Shown here piece after piece: positions 8,804 through 17,179 of a stretch of 64,000 nt of DNA. A program made the position numbers and the translations under genes. This DNA comes from Caulobacter sp. 73W (GTDB taxonomy: Bacteria > Pseudomonadota > Alphaproteobacteria > Caulobacterales > Caulobacteraceae), in assembly GCF_041021955.1 (NCBI RefSeq), contig NZ_CP158375.1, forward strand, positions 1,116,001-1,180,000. Reading direction: 5' to 3'. Each line of letters opens with the position of its first letter. The first letter of the stretch is position 1. The notes below the pieces were generated by a model. It saw only the letters and a program-made list of their open reading frames with translations, was not told the origin of the DNA and did no database searches.

Positions 8804-10123
8804 ATGAAGCTGTTCGGGATAGCGTTGGCCGCGATGGCCGTCGCCACCCTGGGCGGAGCCGCTCAGGCGGCGCCCAAGGAAGACAAGACCAAGGCGCAGG
8901 GCATGGCTGAAGCGCCGGCCGTCATCCAGGCGGCGGGTCTCGCCTGCACCCTGGCCGACGCGCGGTTCATCGCCAAGAACACCGACAAGGCCACCAAGGT
9001 CAATTCGAGCTACTACGAAGTGAACTGCTCGGAAGGCGGCGGCTTCGTCCTGGTGGGCAAGTCGGACGGCTCCAAGCCGGGCGCGTTCACCTGCCTCGAA
9101 ACCGGCCAACCCCGCCCGGACGGCAAGCCGTCGGGCCTGGAGTGCAAGCTGCCCGGCAATGCCGACGCTCTGGCCGGCATGAAGCCGTTCGTCGCCAAGG
9201 CCGGCGTGCCCTGCGAAATCGAAAAGGCCCGCTCCATCGGCGCCGGCGCCAAGGCCGCCTACTTCGAAATCGCCTGTAAGGGCGGCTCGGGCTACATCAT
9301 GAGCACCTCGTCCCCGCCGAACCCGGCCCAGGACGTCGCCATGCAAAGCTGCCTGCTGTACGAGCCGGGCGGCAACGTGTCGTGCACCCTGACCGACCGC
9401 GCCGCGCAACTGGCCGTCATCGACCAGCTCGCCGCCCAGTCGGACAAGAACTGCGCCGTCAAGGACAAGCGCTACGTCCTCAGCACCAAGGACGGCTCGA
9501 ACTACTTCGAAGCCTCCTGCGCCGACGGCAAGGGCTACATGTTCCAGCAGGGCGTCGACGGTAAGCTCGCCCGCGCCATCGACTGCGCTCAGGCCGAATT
9601 CGTCGGCGGCGGCTGCACCCTGACCGACGCTCGCGCCGCTCAGACCGAACAGGCCGCGCTCTACACCCGCCTGGCCAAGAAGGGCGGCTTCGACTGCGAC
9701 GTGGCCAAGTACGGCATGCTGCCGGCCCGCGTCAGCGGCGTGGAAGTCGTCGAACTGCAGTGCTCGAACCGTCCGGACGGCGCCATCGGCGAGTTCGGCG
9801 CCAACAGCGCCAAGTTCCACAACTGCGTCCTGGCCGAGTTCGCCGGCTACCGCTGCTCCTTCACCAAGAAGGAACCGTACTACCCGGGCCTGACCCAGCA
9901 CCTGGTCAAGTTCGGCAAGGGCAGCTGCCAGGTTTCGGACGTGCGCGGCATCGGTTCGACCGACACCGACGGCTATCTGGAAGTCGCGTGCTCGGACGGT
10001 CTGCCGGGTTGGGTTTTGGTCTTCCCAAAAGGAACGGATCAGCCCAAGGAACTCCTCAGCTGCGTTCAGGCCAAGGGCGTCGGCGGCGGCTGCAAGCTGC
10101 CCACGAACGTGACTAAGAAATAA
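8804..10123 (+). CDS. Secreted protein of five tandem four-cysteine repeats, unknown function
   Basis: 439 residues: a signal peptide (MKLFGIALAA to AAQA, ~residues 1-22) followed by five repeats of about 77-89 residues. Cysteines fall at 48, 75, 97, 114; 137, 158, 183, 194; 217, 239, 261, 271; 298, 320, 341, 351; and 375, 396, 420, 430. That is exactly four per unit and none elsewhere. Each unit reads roughly C-(D/E)-x-x-(K/R) ... (Y/V)(F/Y/L)E-x-x-C-x-(D/G)G-x-G(Y/F) ... C ... GGGC-x-L. Paired disulfides in the periplasm or outside the cell are likely. A CAGGAG ribosome site precedes the ATG. I do not recognise a named family. A GC-rich hairpin with a T run follows the gene. Confidence 0.85.
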   Translation: MKLFGIALAAMAVATLGGAAQAAPKEDKTKAQGMAEAPAVIQAAGLACTLADARFIAKNTDKATKVNSSYYEVNCSEGGGFVLVGKSDGSKPGAFTCLETGQPRPDGKPSGLECKLPGNADALAGMKPFVAKAGVPCEIEKARSIGAGAKAAYFEIACKGGSGYIMSTSSPPNPAQDVAMQSCLLYEPGGNVSCTLTDRAAQLAVIDQLAAQSDKNCAVKDKRYVLSTKDGSNYFEASCADGKGYMFQQGVDGKLARAIDCAQAEFVGGGCTLTDARAAQTEQAALYTRLAKKGGFDCDVAKYGMLPARVSGVEVVELQCSNRPDGAIGEFGANSAKFHNCVLAEFAGYRCSFTKKEPYYPGLTQHLVKFGKGSCQVSDVRGIGSTDTDGYLEVACSDGLPGWVLVFPKGTDQPKELLSCVQAKGVGGGCKLPTNVTKK

Positions 10124-10152
10124 GTCCGGTCCCTAATCGGATACTGTAGGAG

Positions 10153-10180
10153 CCCCGCCGGAGCGATCCGGCGGGGTTTT
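10153..10180 (+). terminator. Rho-independent terminator of the cysteine-repeat gene
   Basis: A perfect 10-bp GC-rich stem (CCCCGCCGGA with TCCGGCGGGG) closed by a GCGA tetraloop is followed directly by TTTT. It lies 29 bases after the stop codon. Confidence 0.85.
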
Positions 10181-10205
10181 CTGCATCTGGGGGTTTGAAA
10201 ACAAA

Positions 10206-10324
10206 CCTCCCTTCCCTCGATGGGAGAAGGGTCGGGGATGAGGGTGATGCGGCGGTTGCGGTCAGCGCAGCTGCAACTCAGCAGCCACCCTCACCCTCGA
10301 TCCCTCTCCCATCAAGGGAGAGGG
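10206..10324. repeat. Interspersed palindromic repeat, copy 1
   Basis: About 119 bases between two convergent genes. The outer parts are self-complementary, C/T-rich on the left (CTCCCTTCCC) and matched by AAGGGAGAGGG on the right; the inner part holds a non-palindromic core TGATGCGGCGGT and CTCAGCAG. The same order of arms and core occurs at 47931-48040, again between convergent genes, so this is a dispersed element. Transcribed, it would fold into a long hairpin that could act as a two-way terminator. Confidence 0.75.
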
Positions 10325-10331
10325 AAGACGC

Positions 10332-11666
10332 TTACCCCGCCAGCGTCTCCAGGAACCGGACCGGCTCGCCGCGGCCTTCGGCGATCACTTCGCCGTCGCG
10401 CATCACCGCCACGCCGCGCACGATGGTGGCCATGGGCCAGCCCTTGGCCTTGAAGCCGTCGAAGGGGGTCCAGCCGGCGCGAGTGGCCTGCTGCTCGGCG
10501 GTGATGGTGCGCTCGGCCTTCAGATCGACGATGGTCAGGTCGGCGTCGTAGCCCTCGGCCAGGCGGCCCTTGTCGGCCAGGCCGAAGATGCGGTTGGCGC
10601 CATGGCTGGTCAGGTCGATGAACCGTTCCAGGGTCAGACGGCCCTCGGCCACGTGCGTCAGCATGATCGGCACCAGGGTCTGCACGCCCGGCATGCCCGA
10701 CGGCGAGGCCGGATAGGGTCGCGCCTTCTCCTCGATGGTGTGCGGGGCGTGGTCGGAGCCGATGACGTCGGCGACGCCCGAGGCCAGGCCGCGCCACAGG
10801 CCCGCCACATGCTCGGCGCTGCGGATCGGCGGGTTCATCTGGGCGTAGCCCTTCAGCCGCTCATAGGCCTCCGGCGCGGTCAGGGTCAGGTGCTGGGGCG
10901 TGAACTCGACGCTGGCCACGTCCTTGTGCTTGGCCAGGAACTCGACCTCCTGCGCGGTGGTCACGTGCAGGACGTGGATGCGCTTGCCCAGGCCGCGGGC
11001 GATGCGCACCAGCCGCTCGGTGGACTGCATGGCGCTGATCTCGTCGCGGACTTCCGGGTGGCTGGTCCAGTCGCCGGTGCGCGCCAGCGGACGACGCTCG
11101 GCCAAGCGGTATTCGTCCTCGGAGTGGAAGGCGGCGCGGCGGTTCACGTGGCGAAGCACCTGCTCCACCCCCTCGTCGTCCTGCACCAGCAGGGTGCCGG
11201 TGGAAGCGCCCATGAACACCTTGATCCCGCAACAGCCGGGCAGACGCTCCAGCTCGCCAAGGAACTGCGCGTTCTCGTGCGTGCCGCCCACATAGAAGGC
11301 GTGGTCGCAGTGCATGCGGTTCTTGGCCCGCGCCAGCTTGTCCGCCAGGGTCGCCGGGTCGGTGGTGTTGGGTTCGGTGTTGGGCATCTCGAACACGGCG
11401 GTGACGCCGCCCAGGATCGCGCCGCGCGATCCGCTTTCGAGATCTTCCTTCCACTCCAGGCCCGGCTCGCGGAAGTGGACCTGGGTGTCTATGACGCCGG
11501 GCAGGACGGTCAGGCCCGAGGCGTCGAACACCTCGCCCGCCGAGGCCTGGGACAGGTCGCCGATGGCGACGATCTTGCCGGCGACCACGCCGACATCCGC
11601 CAGGCCGCGGCCGGCGTGGTTGGCGACTTCGCCGCCCCGCACGATCAGGTCGAAGGTCTGGGCCAT
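10332..11666 (-). CDS. pyrC: Dihydroorotase (class I amidohydrolase)
   Basis: Catalyses the reversible cyclisation of N-carbamoyl-L-aspartate in pyrimidine synthesis. 444 residues: N-terminal composite-sheet domain, then DTQVHFREPG (metal-binding HxH/R motif of class I dihydroorotases near residue 60), MPNTEPNT (substrate loop) and GSDHAPHT (metal/catalytic Asp near residue 304). The length and motifs fit the larger class I type rather than the short E. coli type. Allantoinase or a non-catalytic PyrX homologue is less likely because the metal ligands are present. The GT9 gene lies upstream on the same strand. Confidence 0.88.
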   Translation of the reverse strand: MAQTFDLIVRGGEVANHAGRGLADVGVVAGKIVAIGDLSQASAGEVFDASGLTVLPGVIDTQVHFREPGLEWKEDLESGSRGAILGGVTAVFEMPNTEPNTTDPATLADKLARAKNRMHCDHAFYVGGTHENAQFLGELERLPGCCGIKVFMGASTGTLLVQDDEGVEQVLRHVNRRAAFHSEDEYRLAERRPLARTGDWTSHPEVRDEISAMQSTERLVRIARGLGKRIHVLHVTTAQEVEFLAKHKDVASVEFTPQHLTLTAPEAYERLKGYAQMNPPIRSAEHVAGLWRGLASGVADVIGSDHAPHTIEEKARPYPASPSGMPGVQTLVPIMLTHVAEGRLTLERFIDLTSHGANRIFGLADKGRLAEGYDADLTIVDLKAERTITAEQQATRAGWTPFDGFKAKGWPMATIVRGVAVMRDGEVIAEGRGEPVRFLETLAG

Positions 11667-11699
11667 GGTCTCGTCTCCGCGCTGGCGCCGCGGAGAAGG

Positions 11700-12740
11700 T
11701 CAGGCCTCGCTGGCCGCCTTCTTGGTCCGCGTCTTCTTGGGTTTGGCGACCGGCTGGGCCGCCGCGCGCTCGGGCTGCTCAGCCGTCGCCGCGAGAAGTT
11801 CTTTAGCGGTTTCCAGCACGCTCGCCACCGGCAGATCGATCATATGGCGGATCGATTGGCTCAGATCAGGGTCCAGCTTCACGAACTGCTCGAACTCGCG
11901 CGGCCCGCGCACGGCGCGCGCCTTGGGCCCCCAGGGGGCGTAGAGCAGGTCGTCTGACGGGCCGAACAGACCGATGGTCGGAACACCAGCGGCGGCGGCC
12001 ATGTGCATCAGGCCGGAATCATTGCCCACGAACAGCCGCGCCCGCTTCAGGCAGGCATAGGCGGTCAGAAGATCAGCCTGGCCGACCAGATCGATGACCC
12101 GGTCCTTCGGGAAGGCCGCGATCAGGTCGTCGGCGATCATCCGGTCGTCCTTGCCGCCCAGGATCATCAGGCGGCCGCCCTTCAACTCGTCGGCCAGCAG
12201 CGACTTGGCGGTCTGGCCGAAACGCTCGGTGGGCCACACCTTGCCGATCCAGTTGGAGGACGGTCCGATGGCCAGGATCGGACCTTCGCCGGCCGTCAGC
12301 TCGGCGGCGCGGGCCTCCGTCTCGTCGGAGGTGAATAGGAACGGCGACGGCGGGTCGTCTTCGAGGGTCAGGACGCGGGCGGCCTGGATCACCTTGTGGA
12401 CCGGCTCGCCGAAATTCTTGCGGTGAACGGCGCGGCGGTCGCGGCGCAGGAAGCCGCTGATGGCCGAGCCGCGCAGATCGACGATCAGGCCCCACTTCTT
12501 GTGGCGCACCTGGCTCCACAGCTTGAACCAGTGGGCCTTGCCCTTGCCCTTCTCCATGACGATCAGGCGGTCGAGGTTCGGAACCTGCGCGAACAGCGGG
12601 GCGGCGATCGGGCCGGCGACCACGGTGAAGCGGGCGTTGGGCACTTCGTCGGCCAGGCGTTTCAGCAGGCCCGAGGACAGGACCGCGTCGCCGATCCGCG
12701 TCGCGGTGATGAAGAGAATCGGGAAGTTAGCGCGGCCCAT
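11700..12740 (-). CDS. Glycosyltransferase family 9 (LPS heptosyltransferase-like)
   Basis: A 346-residue GT-B-fold enzyme probably transferring a heptose or other sugar to lipopolysaccharide at the inner membrane. Signatures are ITATRIGDAVLSSGLL at the N-terminus and FVGNDSGLMHMAAAAGVP with LFGPSDD near residue 245-275, the nucleotide-sugar site of ADP-heptose transferases. The last ~45 residues are a low-complexity Ala/Lys/Pro tail (KPKKTRTKKA) not needed for the fold. The start MGRANFP is preferred over an ATG five codons upstream. It is divergent from ygfZ with a 48-base gap. Confidence 0.85.
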   Translation of the reverse strand: MGRANFPILFITATRIGDAVLSSGLLKRLADEVPNARFTVVAGPIAAPLFAQVPNLDRLIVMEKGKGKAHWFKLWSQVRHKKWGLIVDLRGSAISGFLRRDRRAVHRKNFGEPVHKVIQAARVLTLEDDPPSPFLFTSDETEARAAELTAGEGPILAIGPSSNWIGKVWPTERFGQTAKSLLADELKGGRLMILGGKDDRMIADDLIAAFPKDRVIDLVGQADLLTAYACLKRARLFVGNDSGLMHMAAAAGVPTIGLFGPSDDLLYAPWGPKARAVRGPREFEQFVKLDPDLSQSIRHMIDLPVASVLETAKELLAATAEQPERAAAQPVAKPKKTRTKKAASEA

Positions 12741-12788
12741 GGTTAATGATAGCACGAGCCTCTGGCGTTAAAGGCGTCACGGCGCCAC

Positions 12789-13586
12789 ATGGCTGACATG
12801 AGCATCGCCCGCCTATCCTCCCGCGCCCTGATCAGATTCTCCGGTCCCGACTGGCGGACCTTCCTGCAGGGCCAGCTGACGCAGGACGTATCGACCCTCC
12901 AGCCGGGCGAGGCGCGCTTCGCCGCCCTGCTGACCCCGCAGGGTCGACTGATGTTCGACCTGTTCGTCGTCGGCTTCGAGGACGGCGCCTGGCTGGACAT
13001 CGCCGCCGAGCATCGCGACGCCATGGTCCAGCGCATGAGCCTCTATCGCCTGCGGGCCAAGGTCGACATCGCCGCCGACGACGCGCCGATCCTGGCGGCG
13101 TTCGGCGTGGAGGAAGCGCCGGGCGACGGCTGGGCCCGCGACCCCCGCCGCCCCGACCTGGGCTGGCGCGGCTATGGCGTCGTCGCGCAAGCCGATGCGG
13201 CCGAGGCGGACTACGACGCCTTCCGCCTGTCGCGGGGCGTGCCCGGCCCGGCCGATTGGGCGGGCGAGAAGACCTATCCCATCGAGGCCAATTTCGACCT
13301 GCTGGCCGGGATCGACTTCAAGAAGGGCTGCTTCGTCGGTCAGGAAACCACCTCGCGTATGAAGCGCCGGGGCCAGATCAAGAACCGCATGCTGCCGATC
13401 ACCTTCGACGGCCCGCCGCCAGCCTACGGGGCCGAGGTCCTGGCCGGAACCCTGCGGGCGGGCGAGGTTCTTTCGGGCGTCGACGGCCGCGCCATGGCCC
13501 TGCTGCGGCTGGACCGGATCGTGGGCGCGGACCTGACCGTGGACGACCGCCCCGTGCGGGTCGAGCGCCCCGACTGGATCGCCTGA
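12789..13586 (+). CDS. ygfZ: YgfZ/GcvT-like folate-binding protein
   Basis: A 265-residue member of the YgfZ family, which assists iron-sulfur cluster enzyme maturation or repair using tetrahydrofolate. The diagnostic KGCFVGQE motif, with its key Cys, lies near residues 180-187 within DFKKGCFVGQETTSRMK. The N-terminal SSRALIRFSGPDWRTFLQGQ and LTPQGRLMFDLFV are also typical. It is distinct from gcvT, which occurs at about 37.4 kb. An alternative start at the ATG three codons downstream is possible. Confidence 0.9.
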   Translation: MADMSIARLSSRALIRFSGPDWRTFLQGQLTQDVSTLQPGEARFAALLTPQGRLMFDLFVVGFEDGAWLDIAAEHRDAMVQRMSLYRLRAKVDIAADDAPILAAFGVEEAPGDGWARDPRRPDLGWRGYGVVAQADAAEADYDAFRLSRGVPGPADWAGEKTYPIEANFDLLAGIDFKKGCFVGQETTSRMKRRGQIKNRMLPITFDGPPPAYGAEVLAGTLRAGEVLSGVDGRAMALLRLDRIVGADLTVDDRPVRVERPDWIA

Positions 13587-13600
13587 AACCGGAACTGCGG

Positions 13601-13630
13601 ATTGGACGAGGCGTTCGCTCCTCGTCCAAT
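13601..13630 (+). promoter_or_regulatory. Hairpin directly upstream of the PRC-barrel gene's ribosome site
   Basis: An 11-bp perfect stem (ATTGGACGAGG with CCTCGTCCAAT) closed by an 8-base loop starts 14 bases after the ygfZ stop and ends 2 bases before AAAGGAGG. There is no T run, so it is a weak terminator at best. Placed against a strong ribosome site, it could stabilise the 5' end or modulate translation. Confidence 0.5.
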
Positions 13631-13645
13631 TCAAAGGAGGTTTCC

Positions 13646-14014
13646 ATGAAAACCCTGCTCATCGGCCTGTCCGTCGCCGCGATCGGCGGCGGCGCCATCG
13701 CCCAGACCTTCACCGTCGCCCGCGACGAGAACGTGCCCGCCAAGGGCGCGTTCACCGTCGGCCAGGTCGAGGACGCCGACGTGATCGACTCCGCCAACAA
13801 GAAGGCGGGCGAGGTCGAGCACGTCCTGCTGGATTCCGCCGGCAAGCCCACCGCCGTCGTGATCGAGATCGACCGCATGGGCCTCGACAAGAAGGTTGTC
13901 GTCGCCCTGGCCGACGTGACCGTCGCGCCCGAGCCCGGCGACAATGACGACCACATCGTTCGCACCAAGCTGACCAAGGCTCAGCTGAACGCCCTGCCCG
14001 AGTGGAAGGGCTAA
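13646..14014 (+). CDS. Exported PRC-barrel domain protein
   Basis: 122 residues with a signal peptide (MKTLLIGLSVAAIGGGAIAQ) and one PRC-barrel-like domain (KAGEVEHVLLDSAGKPTAVVIEID). Such small proteins are common in alphaproteobacterial envelopes; their roles are mostly unknown. The ribosome site AAAGGAGG, 5 bases before the ATG, is among the strongest in the window, which suggests high expression. It may have its own promoter or be read from ygfZ across a hairpin. Confidence 0.82.
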   Translation: MKTLLIGLSVAAIGGGAIAQTFTVARDENVPAKGAFTVGQVEDADVIDSANKKAGEVEHVLLDSAGKPTAVVIEIDRMGLDKKVVVALADVTVAPEPGDNDDHIVRTKLTKAQLNALPEWKG

Positions 14015-14093
14015 GGTCCGAAAGGCGCTAACCGCGCCACTGGCGCGGCGGCGAGGCGGCGGCTAGCTTCCTGACCCTTACCGGGAGGGATTC

Positions 14094-14963
14094 ATGGACC
14101 GTCGCACCTTCATCGCCGCCGCGACCTCGGCTGTCGCCGTCGCCGGCGTCACCCACGCGGCCGAGCCGCGCTTCACCGTCGAAGTGAAGGGCTCCGGGCC
14201 GGACGTGATCCTGATCCCCGGCCTGACCTCCTCGCGCAGCGTGTGGGACGGCGTCGCCGCCCACCTGCAGGGCAAATATCGGCTCCACCTGGTGCAGCTT
14301 GGCGGCTTCGCCGGCGCGCCGGTCGCCGGCAACAAGGACGGCCTGGTGGCCGCCGGCGTGGCCGAAGAGTTGGCCGCCTACATCAAGGCCAAGGGGCTGA
14401 AGAAGCCCGCCGTCATCGGTCATTCCATGGGCGGGACCATGGGCATGATGCTGACCGCCCGGCATCCGGACCTGGTCGGCCGCCTGATGGTCATCGACAT
14501 GTTCCCCAAATTGGCGGTCGCCTTCTTCGGTCCGACCGCCACGCCCGAACAGATCGCCGCCAACGCGGGCGCCATCAAGGCCCGCCTGGAGAACGCCCCG
14601 CTAGCCGAGCACGAGGCCAGCACCCGCCAGACCATCGCCGGCATGGTGAAGACCCCCGCCGCCCGCGAAGAGATCGTCCGCCAGGGCCTGACCAGCGACC
14701 GCAACGTCCAGGCCCGCTCGATGCACGAGCTCCTGACCACCGACCTGACGCCGGAACTGGCCAAGGTCATCGCCCCGGTCACCGTCGTCTATCCCACCGA
14801 CGCCAGCTTGCCGTTCACAGCCAACTATCCAGCCTGGTACGCCGCCGCCTACGCCCCGCTGACGGGCGCCAAGCTGGTCCAGGTCGACGGCAGCTATCAC
14901 TTCATCATGATCGACCAGGCGGCGGCCCTGAACGCCGCCATCGACACCTTCCTGGCCGGGTGA
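14094..14963 (+). CDS. Exported alpha/beta hydrolase
   Basis: 289 residues beginning with a Tat-like or Sec signal (MDRRTFIAAATSAVAVAG to THAA). The alpha/beta-hydrolase core shows the nucleophile elbow GHSMGG near residue 109 and a late His in GSYHFIMID; an Asp in VVYPTDAS could be the acid. Likely a periplasmic esterase or lipase of unknown substrate. A GGGAGG site precedes the start. Its TGA overlaps the ATG of tag by one base (TGATG), suggesting co-transcription of hydrolase, tag and rnhB. Confidence 0.83.
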   Translation: MDRRTFIAAATSAVAVAGVTHAAEPRFTVEVKGSGPDVILIPGLTSSRSVWDGVAAHLQGKYRLHLVQLGGFAGAPVAGNKDGLVAAGVAEELAAYIKAKGLKKPAVIGHSMGGTMGMMLTARHPDLVGRLMVIDMFPKLAVAFFGPTATPEQIAANAGAIKARLENAPLAEHEASTRQTIAGMVKTPAAREEIVRQGLTSDRNVQARSMHELLTTDLTPELAKVIAPVTVVYPTDASLPFTANYPAWYAAAYAPLTGAKLVQVDGSYHFIMIDQAAALNAAIDTFLAG

Positions 14964-15547
14964 TGATCACGCGCTGCGTCTGGCACGGCATGGCCGGCGA
15001 TCCCGTCTATGAGGCCTATCACGACACCGACTGGGGCGTGCCGGAGTACGATCCGCGCGCCTTATGGGAGAAACTGGTGCTGGACGGCTTCCAGGCCGGC
15101 CTGTCCTGGGTGACGATCCTGAAGAAGCGCGAGAACTTCCGCACCGCCTTCGCCGGCTTCGATCCAGAGAAGGTCGCCCGCTTCGGAGAAGCCGACCGCG
15201 AGCGCCTGCTGGCCGACGCCGGCATCATCCGCTCCGGCGCCAAGATCGACGCCGCCATCAACGGCGCGCGCCTCTATCTGGACATGCGCGACCGGGGCGA
15301 GGACTTCTCCAAGTTCCTGTGGGACTTCGTCGGCGGCTCGCCGATCCAGAACCGTTGGGACGACAGGTCGCAGGTGCCGGTGAAGACCCCGGAGGCCGAG
15401 GCCATGGCCAAGGCGCTGAAGGCGCGGGGCTTCAAGTTCTGCGGTCCGGTGATCGTCTATGCGTTCATGCAGGCCACCGGCATGGTCAACGACCACCTGA
15501 CCTGCTGCTTCCGCCACGACGAATGCGAGGCTATGAGCGCCGGGTGA
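14963..15547 (+). CDS. tag: DNA-3-methyladenine glycosylase I
   Basis: Removes 3-methyladenine from alkylated DNA in base-excision repair. 194 residues, close to E. coli Tag. MITRCVWHG supplies the N-terminal zinc Cys; [14 protein letters not shown] and [13 protein letters not shown] form the conserved substrate pocket; the C-terminal [14 protein letters not shown] gives the remaining zinc ligands. The start overlaps the upstream hydrolase stop, and the TGA overlaps the GTG of rnhB (GTGA). Confidence 0.93.
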   Translation: MITRCVWHGMAGDPVYEAYHDTDWGVPEYDPRALWEKLVLDGFQAGLSWVTILKKRENFRTAFAGFDPEKVARFGEADRERLLADAGIIRSGAKIDAAINGARLYLDMRDRGEDFSKFLWDFVGGSPIQNRWDDRSQVPVKTPEAEAMAKALKARGFKFCGPVIVYAFMQATGMVNDHLTCCFRHDECEAMSAG

Positions 15548-16152
15548 AGCCGATTCCCGACATGCTGCTCGAAGCCGCCTGCCCCGGCCCCGTCTGCGGG
15601 GTGGACGAGGCCGGCCGTGGCCCCCTGGCGGGCCCCGTCTGCGCGGCGGCGGTGATCCTCGATCCCAACCACATCCCCGCCGGCCTGAACAACTCCAAGA
15701 AGCTGACCGCCAAACAGCGCGACGCCCTGGAGTTCGAGATCAAGGCCCGCGCCATCGCCTTCTCCGTGGCCTTCGCCAGCGTCGAGGAGATCGCCGAGCT
15801 GAACATCCTGCACGCCACGGGTCTGGCCATGTGCCGGGCTGTGGAGGGGCTCAGCATTCAGCCGGTCTTCGCCCTGGTGGACGGCAACTACCGCTTCAAG
15901 CTGCCCTGCGAGATCAAGACCGTGGTCGGCGGCGACGGCATCTCGTCGTCCATCGCTGCGGCGTCGGTGCTGGCCAAGACGGCGCGGGATCGGCTGATGG
16001 TCGAGATGGACGCCGTGCATCCCGGCTACGGCTTCGCCAGCCACAAGGGCTACGGCGCGCCCACGCACATGGAAGCAATCCGCAGACTCGGACCTTCACC
16101 CATTCACAGGTTGAGCTGGGCGCCGTTCAAGGCGGCGCTGGAAGAGGCCTAG
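15544..16152 (+). CDS. rnhB: Ribonuclease HII
   Basis: Cleaves RNA in RNA-DNA hybrids, including single ribonucleotides in DNA. 202 residues from a GTG that overlaps the tag stop; an ATG six codons later would also serve. The active-site stretch [14 protein letters not shown] carries D21 and E22; VDGN and KTARDR are further family motifs. The gene is intact: its TAG lies within CCTAGG, which became the target duplication of an IS481-type insertion. The natural terminator downstream of rnhB is therefore now separated from it by about 1 kb of IS. Confidence 0.92.
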   Translation: MKPIPDMLLEAACPGPVCGVDEAGRGPLAGPVCAAAVILDPNHIPAGLNNSKKLTAKQRDALEFEIKARAIAFSVAFASVEEIAELNILHATGLAMCRAVEGLSIQPVFALVDGNYRFKLPCEIKTVVGGDGISSSIAAASVLAKTARDRLMVEMDAVHPGYGFASHKGYGAPTHMEAIRRLGPSPIHRLSWAPFKAALEEA

Positions 16153-16153
16153 G
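16148..16153. repeat. Left target-site duplication of the IS481-type element
   Basis: CCTAGG, repeated at 17174-17179 on the other side of the element. It fits the NCTAGN target preference known for IS481. It contains the TAG stop of rnhB on the plus strand and the TAG stop of the transposase on the minus strand. Confidence 0.85.
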
Positions 16154-17087
16154 TGTCGTTTCCAAGAAGGTTGGTCACACGCTGCCAGGGTGTGAGGCCA
16201 GCGATGCCGGAGTGTGGTCGAGCCAGGTTGTAGCTGTCGGTCCAAGCCGTAACGGCGCGTGCGCGTTCGTCGGAAGAGGAATAGGGTCTGGCGTAGGCCC
16301 ATTCACGCAGGCTGGTCTGGATGAAGCGTTCGGCCTTGCCATTGGTGCGTGGGGTGTAGGGCCGGGTTCTGAGATGCCGGGCTCCGGCGAGTTTGAGAGC
16401 GGCGGCGAACTGCCTTGAGCAGTAGGCTGCGCCGTTGTCGGTCATCACCCGCTCGACCTGGACGCCTTGTCGGCTGAGCCAGGCCAGAGCGCGTTGCAGG
16501 AAGGCGGTCGTGTCGTCCTGCCGCTCGGACCCCAAGATTTCCGTGTAGGCCAGACGCGAGGCGTCATCGACGCAGACGTGCAGGAACTCCCAGCCGGCGC
16601 GGTATGATCGACCCAGTCGGCGATCTTTGGTGATGCGGTGACCTTCGGTGGTGAACCGATTGAGCTTCTTGATGTCCAGATGGATCAGCTCGCCAGGCCG
16701 TGAGCGCTCATAGCGGATGACTGGAGCCTTGGGCTCAAGCATCTTCAGTTTGCCCAGACCCAGGCGACGCAAGACCAGGCCGACAGTCGAGCGGGCCATG
16801 CCCAGCCCCCGGGCTATGACCGGTCCGGTCATCCGCTGGCGGCGCATCGCTTCGATCTGGGCCTGGCGGTCCGCCGAGACACGAAGGGGGCATCGCCGCG
16901 GCGCTGAACTGCGGTCATGCAATTGCCGATCACCCGTGCGATGTCGGGCCAGCCATCGGTAGGCGCAGCGTCGTGATACGCCGCTCGCCGACGCTGCCCG
17001 AGCCACCGGCCAGCTGTCATCCTCAATACGGCTGATCATCAAGGCTCGACCAACTGGCGTCAGCCGAGCATTCTTATGGACGTTCAT
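16149..17087 (-). CDS. IS481-family transposase
   Basis: 312 residues, complete. An N-terminal helix-turn-helix ([15 protein letters not shown], about residues 35-49) and a second at SRxTV-like [10 protein letters not shown] are followed by an rve-type DDE domain: D138 in HLDIKK, D217 in VMTDNG and E253 in NGKAERF, a DD(35)E spacing. The last codon (ACC) spans the element's end and the TAG stop lies wholly in the CCTAGG target duplication. No frameshift or internal stop is seen, so the enzyme may be active. Confidence 0.93.
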   Translation of the reverse strand: MNVHKNARLTPVGRALMISRIEDDSWPVARAASASGVSRRCAYRWLARHRTGDRQLHDRSSAPRRCPLRVSADRQAQIEAMRRQRMTGPVIARGLGMARSTVGLVLRRLGLGKLKMLEPKAPVIRYERSRPGELIHLDIKKLNRFTTEGHRITKDRRLGRSYRAGWEFLHVCVDDASRLAYTEILGSERQDDTTAFLQRALAWLSRQGVQVERVMTDNGAAYCSRQFAAALKLAGARHLRTRPYTPRTNGKAERFIQTSLREWAYARPYSSSDERARAVTAWTDSYNLARPHSGIAGLTPWQRVTNLLGNDT

Positions 17088-17173
17088 CCGGGGCCTCCGG
17101 AGCTAGAAGTTGTTGTGTCGCAACTCCAGCCTCTCAGCTCCGCCCCGGGTGAACAACCTTCATAGCTTCGACA
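16154..17173 (-). mobile_element. IS481-family insertion sequence, complete (1020 bp)
   Basis: The ends are 27-bp imperfect inverted repeats (16154-16180 and 17147-17173). Both start TGTCG and share GAAGGTTG and TCAC, with 20 of 27 positions matching. The element carries a single transposase gene and is flanked by a 6-bp CCTAGG duplication. Intact ends, duplication and transposase point to a recent insertion. It sits exactly at the 3' end of rnhB without damaging it. Confidence 0.92.
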
Positions 17174-17179
17174 CCTAGG
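17174..17179. repeat. Right target-site duplication of the IS481-type element
   Basis: The second CCTAGG copy. Joining the sequence left of the element to the bases right of this copy gives GAAGAGGCCTAGGCCCTCTTC, broken here as GAAGAGG + CCTAGG + CCCTCTTC. This is a near-perfect palindrome formed by the rnhB 3' end, so the IS landed in the centre of a potential hairpin. Confidence 0.85.

Noticed and set aside
12741..12788. CtrA-like TTAA words between the GT9 gene and ygfZ
   Set aside because: The two TTAA words are far more than seven bases apart and do not form a box.
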